Assembly (NCBI GenBank): GCA_002205965.3
Contig: NADL03000744.1
Span: forward strand, 186,001 to 250,000
From: Kappaphycus alvarezii
Taxonomy: Eukaryota > Rhodophyta > Florideophyceae > Gigartinales > Solieriaceae
Length of the DNA stretch: 64,000 nt
Direction of reading: 5' to 3'
Each line of letters starts with the position of its first letter. Position 1 is the stretch's first letter. This document shows positions 21,020-32,169 of this stretch, piece after piece. Made by a program: the position numbers and the translations under genes. The notes beneath the pieces are model-generated. The model was not told the DNA's origin. It saw only the letters and a program-made list of their open reading frames with translations, and made no database searches.

Positions 21020-21800
21020 GCGAGCATACCAGAAAGCAGTTCTGGGTCTGAGGCTTTTTAGGCAAAGCCAAAACTTAGGGTTATCAGCCTCACCATATCT
21101 TCGTCGACATTTCGATGCAAGAACGATTAGTCAGCAGAGAAATAAGATAGAGAATTCGCCTTATAGAACTTAGCCGGTAGCGTAAGTTTAGTGACATAGG
21201 CACGGTCATCTGTTGGATGTTCAGAAAAGGGAAAATATTCGGGCCCGTTTGACTTTCCCTACGTGAGAAGACATGTTTTCGAGTAGACTCCGAGATCATC
21301 TTCTGCAGTCTGTCAGGCGTGCGCGAATCGGAACGGATTTTTTGTCGTCGACAGCTCCCGACTTTTTATCTACTGTCTGACCTTCCGTTGTCCAAATTGC
21401 TTGTACTTCTGGTCCTTCTTCGTCCTCCCTCATTTTACGCACCTTCCCAGGGAGAACTTCTCTCCTTTCCTATCCTCGCTTATCCTTTCCGCGGTCCTCT
21501 CCAAATTCACTTCCATTTCATCTAGATATTTTAATACTGCATTTTCCCCTCTAAATCGATACAAAATCAAGTGCTTTTTCCGTTTTGTTTGCCTCCTCCA
21601 AATTCTTTTTTTCGAGAAAAAGGCCGCAAATAAATTATTGCAAATTACCTTTTAGATTTATTTTGTCTATTTTAAATCTATACAATACGCCCTCTGGAGC
21701 CTATTAAAACCCTTTCATTCCAAGTTTTAAACCTCGTTGATCATTTTACATACTGTAGCTCTACCCCATACCCTTTCGGAACACCCGCAATTGCCTGCCA
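21020..21800. other. Intergenic, nothing recognised
   Basis: No convincing ORF. The sequence becomes T/C-rich around 21360-21560. Confidence 0.4.
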
Positions 21801-21819
21801 CTCCGCAAATTCCACCAAA

Positions 21820-22395
21820 ATGAGCAACCTGTGCTCCAGCAGAGTTATTTCCAAAAATTGCTACCCTCACCCCCTAAAGGGCATTCTTATACACCCTCTC
21901 AGGCCTATTGACAACGATGAATATCTACGCCGGCAAACCAAGAAGAACATGATCGATTTTTTTCGTCGCTTGTTCATCGGGGATGAGGCGGAGGAGGTAG
22001 ATGAGGGGGAGGAGGGAGAGGTCGACGATGGAGCTGGTGAGACTTTCGAGGAGTAGGGGGCCTCAGCATTTGTCTACGAGAAAGAGGAAGAGGAGGAGGA
22101 CCGGGGGATGAGGATGAGGACGGAGAGGATGAAGAAGAGGAGGAAGACGATGATGAGGAGGAAGAGGAGGTGCATGGAAAGTGTTGGAACGATGCAGAGA
22201 GGGCCGGACAGTATAGATCTGGTGGTTCTGATCCTGGAACCGGATGGCGGCATCTTTAGTGGATTAGATTTCTCACAGCAGGAATTAGAGAATTGTAAGC
22301 AGTTCGCAGATATTTGTGGGGAATGCTTGGGTAGCATGGATATTTTAGAGGAGTTTTTTGGGTCTGATTTAGGGGATGGGAAAGGAGAGGACTAG
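21820..22395 (+). pseudogene. Acidic-ORF copy, broken
   Basis: Starts at an ATG in the position equivalent to the 10743 start. After about 28 residues comes PIDNDEYLRRQTKKNMIDFF, paralleling PTDYECYHRIMNRKRIREC. A TAG at 22054-22056 interrupts; the same frame resumes at 22057. The acidic run (22080-22180) is now out of frame, giving basic RMKKRRKTMM instead of the expected Asp/Glu run, so a small indel lies before and another after it. The C-terminus QFADICGECLGSMDILEEFF is back in frame. An inactive copy of the family at 10222-10743. Confidence 0.6.
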
Positions 22396-22828
22396 ATCAA
22401 TTGTTCGTTTCTTAAGTGCCTTTTGTTTAGAGTATATCATCCACAAAAAGTTTCATTATGCATTTCATCGTATCTTTTGTCTTTTTGTTCGGAATTCAGG
22501 GGTAGCCGTAAGTTTATGTGAGCTGAGTAAACTGATTCCTCTTGGAGATTTCAAGCAGGCTGGGAGGAAACTTCAAGTCAAACCCCGAGTGGTTAGGAAC
22601 TTGAGAGTCAACTTCAGACCCAAGAACCATTTTTCTTACGCTGGTCACAGAGAATCAGTGGTAGAGCCTACCCTTTCTGAATGTACTTGCAGACACTTGG
22701 TCTCTCATCCATATATAACACTCCCTAATGCTGCAACTATACTACGGTAGCACTTTTGCCGTTTGAAACACCTCCGTTCTGAGATAGTAATCGTCGGATA
22801 TATCTTTTCTGCCGTTTCACCGATATCA
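22396..22828 (+). repeat. 3' part of an LTR copy downstream of the acidic ORF
   Basis: Follows the solo LTR closely: GAGCTGAGTAAACTG, TCAAGCAGGCTGG, GAGAGTCAACTTCAGACCCAAG, ACTACGGTAGCACTTTTG, ending ...CGATATCA near 22828. The second TATA box is degraded here (GTTTATGTGAG). The left end of this copy was not found. Confidence 0.65.
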
Positions 22829-22984
22829 CAGTATGCTCGACCAAATCAGTTGACCGTCTCCAAAATGATTGAGAAAAGAGATTTGCTGTGTCCCGAAGTA
22901 CTTCGCATTAACAGGTATGGAACATCATGAAGCAGTACTAGACGGGTGTAAAATCTCTATAAAGCTTGTGTAAGGCCAGCTAGG

Positions 22985-23430
22985 AGCCAAATTGCATTGG
23001 ACATTGGTGCAGTCACAGCGTGTCTTTGCATGTATGTCCCGAGAACTTTCCCGTATGGCTACATATCTCCGCCTGCAACGCTTCTTGCAACTTCAGCTAT
23101 GACTGCATATGCGTCGGAACGCCAACCTCCAAGACTGGAAATAGGCACAGGGGTTACTCTGCTCCGGACGAAAGTTGCAATAATGGAACTTGCTGGTAGA
23201 TTGAAGTGCCATCAGCACCTGCGGCAACATTTTACGGACATGCACACTACCAGACCAGTTGAATGGGTATCAGCTAGCTTATCTGCGACAGTAAATAAGA
23301 CCCCCGTGTACCCTTTCACTCACTTTGTACTTCTTAGTCCGAGCTGGATATAGAGAGGTCCGTGGGTTGAACGTTTTCACCCTCCTGCTCGACGGGGAAA
23401 TCGGAATTACACTGGTAACGTCAAAGAAGT
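22985..23430 (-). pseudogene. LINE RLE end and C-terminal tail, interrupted by short repeat S
   Basis: On the minus strand the right end reads NTDFFDVTSVIPISPSSRR and VKTFNPRTSL, matching GGTDFFDVTFVNPLAPSNRR and VRTFNPLTSL of the copy at 60.3 kb. After a foreign stretch at about 23193-23318, the left end again matches the LINE tail (plus-strand CGCCAACCTCCAAGACTGGA). Inactive fragment. Confidence 0.6.
23193..23318 (+). repeat. Short dispersed repeat S, long form (about 125 bp)
   Basis: Begins near GATTGAAGTGCCATCAGC and runs through CACTACCAGACCAGTTGA, GGGTATCAGC, AGCTTATCTG, CGACAGTAAAT and CCCCCGT. Because LINE sequence resumes on both sides, its edges can be set to within a few bases. 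Related copies are at 14771-14890 (-) and, partially, 16535-16575 and 35030-35075. Confidence 0.6.
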
Positions 23431-26400
23431 CAGTGTTTTAAAAGCTCCCTATCTCTCAAATATCCGATATTGTACTATAAAGGCCGTCTCGCGACTACAA
23501 AACGGTAAGACGGGAAGATATTGCCAAGTTGCGGGCCAGAAGAGTAACTTGGCAGTCGAGACGATTGATTCTCTAAAGCCTCTAACTCCGCTTGATATCA
23601 GAGAAAAAAAAGACATCTCCTTTTTCTTACAGAACTCCTTTTCTTGCAGATAATGCACTTCCTTTTGCTTTATATGTTCTGTTCTGTTTCTTTTACGTGA
23701 TGAAATCCTCCTATCGCTTTTCGTTTTCATGTTCTACCATATGTCGCAACTATCTACTCTCCTCCATCCTCGCCACTATTTCGGAGAGTATATTCCTTGA
23801 TTATTTCGCTTGTACGACCTAAGATATTTTTATCTGTGATCACTTCTTCTACTAAGAATTTGATTACAAACCCGTTCCTTTTGAAAAGTTCATTCCTAGT
23901 GCACGTAATAAAATTCAATTTCCCTTCATTTTATTAGTCATCAGACCTGGAGACCTGTGAGTACTGGAGTTTAGCACTCAAGTCGTCCTCTAATATGATA
24001 CCTTTCCGTATGAAACGTCTAAAATCACAATGATATCCTTACTTTACCAATGTTTTCGGCTAAATGTGTTCGAACAAAAACCATAAACGTCGTACTATTG
24101 TACTGCAAATTTCCCTCAGGATCCACCGCTTCATCCTAAATTCACTCTTTTTCTCCTCCCTTCTTCAAAGGCATTCTATATGAAAATAGGATCAACTCAG
24201 TCTACATCGCGTTCCTGGTCGATTCTCCTTTGATAATTGTCGGGCCGTAATATTCGATGCAATGCACCAGGTCCATCCTATTGATTCGAAAGTTATCTCT
24301 TGTCGCCTTCTTGATGATTTAATAATGATGAAGGCTGGTTATGTTGCCGAGCAAGAAATATAGGGAGCAAATGAAGCGCTGAAGTGGATGCTTGTAGAGT
24401 GGAGGCTTAACTGACGCTGCTGTGAATTTTGAATAGTGTCAAATTCCCTACATTTTTCAATTCCTTGCGCGAATAAAATTATTTGCAGTCACATTGAACC
24501 AGTAAATCTGTCCCCATTCCTGGTCATAGTATAAATAATCAACTCGATAAAGTATCGGAACGGAATTGGGAGGACAGAGGATTTCGAGTCCAAAGATTTC
24601 TTCTCGAAAACGAAGGACCAAAGTAATGAATCAAAAATAAGAATTGATTTTTACGGTTAATCTGTATTCATAAAGGAATAGAAACTTTATGATAAATTAT
24701 TTGAAAGAAAGGCAGCTGAACAGATCTTTTTAAGGCTAGGATCTCTAGAATGGCTCTATTGGTTAAGAATAAGTCATTTAAAGAAAAGAACGGTTAATCA
24801 CCAATATGAGGTTTCTCGAAAACTATCGATACAATCTTTTTGTGATCAAATTGTATTGAAATACATGATTATGCAGAGTGTAAAGGCCAAGTTTTATTTT
24901 CGGTTATGATTTGATAACTAAAAGCCAAATCTTAAGGGGACGTCGTTGCGCAGTGGTTCATTGCGGTGTGTTCGACCGAAAAGTGCTGTTGCAGAGGCCA
25001 GACAAGTAATCTTTGGGTGATTTCATTGCTATTTTTCAACATTCGTACTTTGAGAAGTGTAGAATCGTCACGATCGTTCGTAACAGATATTAGCGCAGCT
25101 TCTTGTACCATTGAGCAGTGTATATCTCTGTGTGGTAGTGCAGGTGGCGAGAAAGAACGTGGACGCGGGGCTCCAGGATGATTTTTAAAAATTTTGTGCT
25201 AAATATCTTGATCGGCCCTGCTCGCCCCTTCAAATTGAAGTTCTAGTGGGCGAGTTTTTAAGTACAGGCAACTCTTGCTAAAGTGGTACCAGGTACAATT
25301 CATAACAGGACCATCTACTTAAAGGTCCTTGTTTGACTTAAATGGACGTGAGGTGAAAAATGACGGAAATGAAGTGGAGGGAACTGCAGATTGTTGTTCA
25401 TCCGCGGCATTACTGATCTTCAAAGCATGCTGATTCGATGTTGTACCACCCTTACGATCGAAATAAAAGCGTTGGCAGCATTTGAAGCCTTCTCGGAGAA
25501 TCCTTCAGGTATATAAGTGACCTAGATGATCTAAAACCTCCCAGAAATCGTTGTTCAGGAGGTCGACGGTATCATTGTATCCCTTTAAATTGAAGAAAGG
25601 ATTTAATAGACAGTGAAACGAAAGATAGCTCTAGAATTTGATATTGTGCTAAGAAAGATCAAGTTGTTGTTAGGGTATTTCATATACTGAAAGGTCATGG
25701 GCTAATTAAGCTGTGCAGGACGTCACCTTTGAGCGGCGTTCGATGGCTAAATTGCCGGGGTGGAGTCCTTGGCTTCTGGCCGTGACGTAATAATAGAGGG
25801 TCTCCGTATTCAACATAATGTCAGAGAGGTCTCCTGAATCGTGTTCCGACCGAAACGATGGGACGACCTGTGAATTATTTTTGTGCGACGCGATACATAT
25901 CTGCCGAAGGTTAAGAGTAAAAATGCGCAAGATCAGGCTTGGTTTGTAATTGGTGAGCTGAGGTAAATTTGGTAAAGATTTCATCTCAGCTGGCGTATTG
26001 GGAAAACATAAATGAGGGAAAAGCTACTTGAGATGATACCAAGAAGCAAAGTACTGCGCTAACACGAGATTAGGGTTGAATTTTAGTTGAAACTTCGGTT
26101 TAGACTGGCTGAGTAGTGCTGGCCCTTCCGAATTAGGGTTTACTTAGAACTATATCCTGCTCGTCTCTTACGTAAATTGTATTACAACAGTAACAAATGA
26201 AAAGATTTCCCCGTAAAATAGTCCTGAAGATATCTAAAGTATCGCATTTGAAATTTGTATTCCGCATTAGTGACACTATGTGACAATCCTTACATAAGAT
26301 GGAAAGTGGTCCAGGTGCAATAGGATAGCAAGGCAGTTTGATGAATACAGAAGTGCTAAATATCTCAGTATGTAAATATATCGTAACTATTGAAATAGCA

Positions 26401-28384
26401 CCAGTGGATTCAGAATTCGTGCCAAGAAACTGTAGAGAAAAGTCTGATGACATCAAATTGCCTCGAATCTCTGACTATGAGGTTACTGGAGGTTTGAGTA
26501 TTGGTGTAATTACTTCGTATAAACTGTAAGAACTGTGTAATAACACCTCAAACAGTGAAATAACACCTCAAACAGTGAAGAGAACGGTGAAAAGCCACAA
26601 ACTGGGAGTAATGCTAAGGTCTGTGTAATAACACCTCAAAAAGTCAAGTAACGCCTCAAACAGTGAAAAAATGGTGTAAAGCCACAAACTGGGAGCAATA
26701 GACTTACATAAGAACTATCAAAAGGTGTATGTTATCAGTAGCCCAAGATACTGACTTCCTCATTTCTCAAATGGTGCAATTTCCAAAGTATCTTAATTGA
26801 AATGACATTTAAAAGAATCTTTTCAGAATTTTTCTGCACATAACTTCTGTAATTAGCTCTTAGAATATATACTACTTCGTATATACGTATACTTCAATCC
26901 AAATTATACAAGCACTATTCTTGTTAGGTTTCGTAAACACCAGTTACAAAGCTTTCAGCTAAAGAGGGGGCAACTACATATCAAAACTTAAATATACATA
27001 GATTGCAAGAATGATATTAAAAGATGAGCAGCAAGTTCGCGTTATTGTAGTCCACTGAACCGTAAGCCCTCAATACCTACAATTTGGCGAGGTTAGTATT
27101 CAATAATATAGAAATCAACAAGCACATTAGTTTCATATAGTATGAAATGTACCCTTATACCAGTCCAATGAAGCTAAAACTAATTTTTATGGCATTCAGG
27201 AGGTTCCACTCGGTAACGTGTTCCCAGATAAAGGAGTTCATAGGATCGGTCACCAGCCGATCCTTGGACAATCGTTACATGGTTAAGTACATTTTAACTA
27301 CTTGAAAGACCTTATTGATAGTCATTTCAAAGTATAATGCTTGATTCATTGGCTACTGTCTACTATACAGAAGGCAGAAGTGCTTAAATATTTGAAATGC
27401 AGATACTGCAACATAAATTGAATGCAAATTCATCGAATTCATAAGCACCGGAACACTCGCACTACGAAAAGGTCCTCTTTTTATTAGCTACCAAAGTATA
27501 AAGGAATATATGTGCTTTATGTTACTAGACGCCCTCTAATGATTGCATTTTTGGAACCTGAAAATTGGAAACCGAGTGCGTGCATTTCTGGGCTTTACTG
27601 AGACGAAAGTTCTATCATCTGAACATTCTTCATAACGATACTCTTTTATTTAGGAGCAACCAAAATTATAGCCATCAATTCGCTATGATAAATTGACTAA
27701 AAAATAGTCAAGTAAAGGGATTAAAAGAGAAGGTATATTAAAATGCACAGGATAATAGAACATTTTTCCGGAAAGGGTATCCCTTTCTTTCCGGTAGGAT
27801 TATTCCAGACTCCTTCTCTTGAAGGTCAACCTTTGCTACCCTTCGGCAACAAAAAATCACTAAAATGAATATTTTACACCAAGCAGGTAGGTTTCCTCCC
27901 ACTCTAATGTAGGTGAGTTAAGTTGATTGCAGCAAATTCGCGCCTCTTAATTTAATTCTAAAAAATCTTAAGGAAGCAATTTACATCCTCTTTCGGAATG
28001 AAAAGCGATACATCTTGATCGGAGAGTAGTTTTAGGTGATAATAGACTGCGAATGAAAAAATTTTAATTAAAATCAAATTTTTGATGGCAAAATAATGTG
28101 AAATGAGTACTCCACAAAAAATTTAAATCCTATAAAAAGTATCGAAAATATCGAATTAGAAGCTACGATTTGGAAAGGTTTCGAAATCAGCAGAGATTTT
28201 TAAAAATTCCAATACAACTGCGGAAATGTTGTAAGAGGTAGTTGTATTTCGAAAAAATTGCTCCATTTTAGAAAAATGATGGTTATTTCCTGAAAACGGT
28301 AAACCCTTTAATTTTAGACTTTCTTCTGGGAATATCTATCGCCGATAGAATTTTAGTGAACTAAATTCATACTACCAATTTATT
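23430..28384. other. AT-rich desert with minor repeats
   Basis: No gene recognised on either strand. Short ORFs (for example 25706-25984 minus and 26133-26456 minus) show no family motif. The second copy of the 10925 repeat lies at 24545-24810. A tandem repeat lies at 26530-26700. The AGAAGTGCTWAAATATxTxA block at 26345 recurs diverged at 27378, suggesting an old duplication. Confidence 0.4.
26530..26700. repeat. Tandem repeat with TAACACCTCAAACAGTGAA sub-unit
   Basis: A ~100-bp unit occurs twice: CTGTGTAATAACACCTCAAA...CAGTGAA...GGTGxAAAGCCACAAACTGGGAGYAATG. Within each unit the 19-bp TAACACCTCAAACAGTGAA itself occurs about twice (with TAACGCCTC variants). Function unknown. Confidence 0.8.
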
Positions 28385-29240
28385 TTATTTATATTTCAGC
28401 TTACAGAAAACTTCGCTTAGGGTGCTCAAGCTGCGGTACTTGCGGCTATAAACTTCTCGGGGCACATCACTCCTGTACCTGTAGATACCGAACAGATCTT
28501 TACCAGCCCTTTCTTTTGCCTGTTGTGGTGAAAAACTGTGCACAGCATTCCAAGGCACGTGTGAACAAATTTGGGCCACGAAAGTTCTGTTTGACTACAG
28601 TACAGGTCATGGTACGGAGGAAAACCAGCGATTTCACTACTGCAGTTTTCATTTTTTAATCAAAACAATTTATTGTAGTATTGTTTTAGGGGGTTTCAAA
28701 AATTGGTGGAGTCTACATAAAACTTGGCCGCGGATTGTTCGGGCATCGAATACTCTAACCAGATGGACAACAGCAGCTCAACCAGCGAATACCTGTTTTG
28801 CACCTAAAACCCCACACCCGGTATATCGAAAAAAAATTGTCTATGCTGCGAGTTCTCATAATCCGACAGGAGTTCAAAATATCTATTAGATTTACCTTTA
28901 TGTCCGATTGCAAGCGGGGCATAATATTCTGGTTTACTCTGATCCCTCGGGATAACGCCAAGTGCCAATAAACAAAATGCTTCAAGCGATCAAATACCGT
29001 GCAACAATCCCAGTTAGCGAAGTCATCTACCGAGAAAGAAAGCGGTGAAAAATATCTGTCCAGCATCAACAAGGACGGGAGTGCCGTACCCCGAGAAGGT
29101 CCTAACCGCAAGTGCCGCGGCTTGAGCATCAAGCCTCGTGGAGAAGATCGTATCCCAGGCCATCCGAAAGGAAGAAAAAAGTGACCTTCGGAGACGAAGG
29201 GCAGAGATAGTGGATTGGAATCTAGTAGCTGAGTTTGCAT
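28385..29240 (-). pseudogene. Unassigned minus-strand coding-like region
   Basis: The minus strand holds a 161-codon ORF (28755-29240) and a 64-codon ORF (28385-28579), with other frames also open in places. In alternative frames segments such as RYFELLSDYENSQHRQFFFD and LSIWLEYSMPEQSAAKFYVD look protein-like, so the true frame may shift several times. I do not recognise a family. It may be a decayed transposase or host gene. No intact start-to-stop reading is convincing. Confidence 0.3.
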
Positions 29241-29244
29241 ACAA

Positions 29245-31880
29245 AAACTTGAGCTATACCACCAGGGCGTCTAGTTTCACTCTGGGTAAACATTGAATTT
29301 ATCAAGGACAACCGTTGCATTAAAAGTATCAAAGGTTCACAAAAAGAGAGCCCTTCCGAGGCAAGCAATTTCTAGACTCTATACTCAGACCCCGCGAAAT
29401 TCTTTCTCCTAGATAGCTCAAAAACATACCAGATACCTTCATGTACTGAGTCAAGTACATAAATCTGTAAATAAATTTGAGTATGATGTAAGTTTCAATT
29501 ACATTTGGAAACTGACAAGAAATAGCAGACTCTATCAGTTATAGCAAGACTAACAGAATAACGAGAACTAGTACCTTCGCTTCTTTTGTTCTTGTATTAA
29601 TACTACGGCAGCATTTTTGTAGATCATATATCTATTTTCGGGGAGTGTGTGCTGTGTTTTCCACCATCACCAATTTACCGCTAACGTTTACTGAATATCG
29701 ATGTAGGTACTGATAGTCACGTTATGTCACTCTCAGCTACACGTCATACTTATAGCCCATAGTGTATATCAAATCTTCGATAGACCTCAAATAGCATGTT
29801 TCATACGTCTTTTGTGTTTTCCGGTCGTTTTAAATATGATTGCTAAGCTTCTTCTGTTTAAATTACCCCTTTCATTTCAGTTTTTTGAGTCTTTTTTTTC
29901 CATTCTAAGTTAAGTTCTTCCGTTTCACAAATTAAAGTTTAAACTTTATTTTAACATACACATTTAGGCTTCTTTTGGGCAGTAAAATTCCTCACAAGTT
30001 CCAAAGGGTTGAATGTGACTTTATATTCACAGAAGCAGTTTTTATAATCTTCTCTATCATTAAATTTGAGAAACTCAACATATTCCGAATACTTTTACCG
30101 TCTTGATCAATGCTCGTGTTGATATAGACCTAAAATATTGTAATGTCGAATTTAAAGTCTAGTTCAAGGTTGTTAGTGACGCTTCCCTTATGTTTTGGGG
30201 CAATTACAACGAGAACGGAGCTGTTAAGTAAACCTAGTGATATATTGGGACTGGTTGCTCTTGTCAAGGCTAATAGATAATTTAAGACTGGTCGAAATAT
30301 TTGCTGAGTTCAATGATGAGGTTGCTTTGAGTACCGTTGCTTTCTATTAGACCATTTTCCGTGCATCAGGCATAATTTATAATGTTAGATGGTCTTGTTT
30401 GTCGGTACGTGCACAAAAAACGTTACAAAATAGTAGTGAGATGTAAACATAATCTCCATAAGGACATAAAAAAGCTCTACTATAGTTCTGTGATTTCATA
30501 ACGGCTAGAGCGCCGCGCTGGACGGTGTATTTTAACATGATATACATTGAATGAACTTGAGTGCTATCTTAACGAACAGTTACGAACAGTCGAGTTTGTC
30601 GGGCATTCGTTACGCTCTTACAATTACTCGGTCATACTGCCATTTATTTATCTACACTGGAGATTAAGACACCACTACAGGTATCTAAAGATTGAATAAT
30701 CTACTTGGTATGAGGCTGTTCGTGCCCGTTGCGGAAAAATTCGAAATCAATTTGGTGTTAGTTCAAGATAGAACATTATAAGTCGCTACGTAAAAGCAGT
30801 AGAGTTACGTTGGACGTTTTTTTGCATCAATGAAAGGTATTTCGAACAAAAAACAAGATCTTGTCATTTCTTTCATTTCCTTTTCGATTGAATCATTTCT
30901 AATAGAGTTTCAGTCCTCCTTGGTCATAAGAGAAGAGTCCCTCGCTGGCCTGAAAGTCTCCAGTCTGATATAAGGTACATTAGTTGTTATTATTTGGAGT
31001 ATCGTATGAATACTTATTTCTCAGAGCTTTTTTGAACAGAAAAGAGAGTATTCTCTTCCCGGACGGCAATTTTTTCTCCTAGTTCCGAGTGTTTGATAGT
31101 TTCATTAGCCCTAATGTTGCTCTGAAGGAGCAAGAATTGTAAAAAATGAGGCTGACATATTCCAATTACTTGGTTTTTCCTACTTTTGTGACCGATTAAA
31201 AATTTTTGTGTAATAATCAAAGAATAAATTAAGTAATTTTCACTCAGTAATCTAATGGTGTCAAATTTTGGTTCGAAGTTCCAGCTTATGCTCAAAATTT
31301 ATATTTGAGTCATCAACTACGCAAACCAAACATACCTTTGTGAGATGTTGCATGTTTATACATTTCTGTGATGAATTTTATTTACAGTGATCTGGTAGAC
31401 GTGCATTGTTATTTGGTATTTATGGGATCGTGTGTGATACAACTGTATTCTGTACTACAAATCATAGGGTAATTTGTTTCTTCCAACCGCTCATTTTCCC
31501 GTAGTTTTTCTTCTATATCAGCGAGCGCTCTTTTCAGCACTGAGCGATGGTGAAAAGCATTTAACAAAGACAACACGATATTCACAAAGCCTCTAAGCTC
31601 TACAAATGCTCTACTGATCTTCGTTCTAAATGTTTTAAATCCATTAATCCACTTGATCCTACTCGCCGCTCTTTTGTCCCCTGTTCTTTTCTCAGTATTC
31701 TGCAGATTATTAAGTCTTTCCGATGTATTTTCTCAGCTCTCCGTTTTTATTCTTTTCACTTGAACTATACCCTAATTAGTTCTACGTACTGGTGAGATTC
31801 ACCAGTCACAGTAAATCCAACTTTGTAATATTAACGAACTCTTTCATCAACTTTTGTAGACTAAAATTTCTACTGCAATG
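29245..31880. other. AT-rich intergenic, nothing recognised
   Basis: No ORF with recognisable content. A short ACTACGGCAGCATTTTTG at about 29605 weakly resembles the LTR-family segment ACTACGGTAGCACTTTTG. Confidence 0.35.
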
Positions 31881-31889
31881 AATTTGCAG

Positions 31890-32165
31890 TAATTTCACCT
31901 CTTCCGGTTGTTTTTGGCACGCTGAAGGATCAAATCTAATCATTGGAATAACATTGGCAGCAAATTGTTATCAGGTTCTTGGCTAACCTGTAAAAAAAAT
32001 TCTATGATTACCATCTGAAAATGTATAATGCTCACGAAGAATTCATGTACTGTTAGTATAATATTTAGTAAAAGATTCAGTCTGCTCTTTATAAATTACA
32101 AGACAGTCTAGATTTTTAGAAATATTTTACAAATCTTCAGGGTATTGAAGTTTTTATTGAACATT
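31890..32165 (+). repeat. Decayed copia-type LTR fragment
   Basis: Matches the copia LTR (read in element orientation): GCAAATTGTTATCAGG, GGCTAACCTG, TTAGAAATATTTTACA, TCAGGGTATTGAA. The corresponding landmarks in the 53176-53728 LTR are CAAATTATTATCTGG, GCTTACCTGG, TTAGAAATATTTTTACA and TCGGGCTATCGAA. Ends not resolved. Confidence 0.5.
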
Positions 32166-32169
32166 TGTC

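Noticed and set aside
22080-22180. GA-rich run read as a basic Arg/Met/Lys protein in the 22108-22395 frame
   Set aside because: Comparison with the intact copy shows the native frame is the acidic one; the basic reading results from a frameshift.
24935-25010. tRNA-like stretch (TTGCGCAGTGG resembling an A box, with a TTCGACC downstream)
   Set aside because: The B-box-like part is only about 15 bases downstream, no cloverleaf stems pair, and no second copy is seen. Chance match or a very decayed SINE head.
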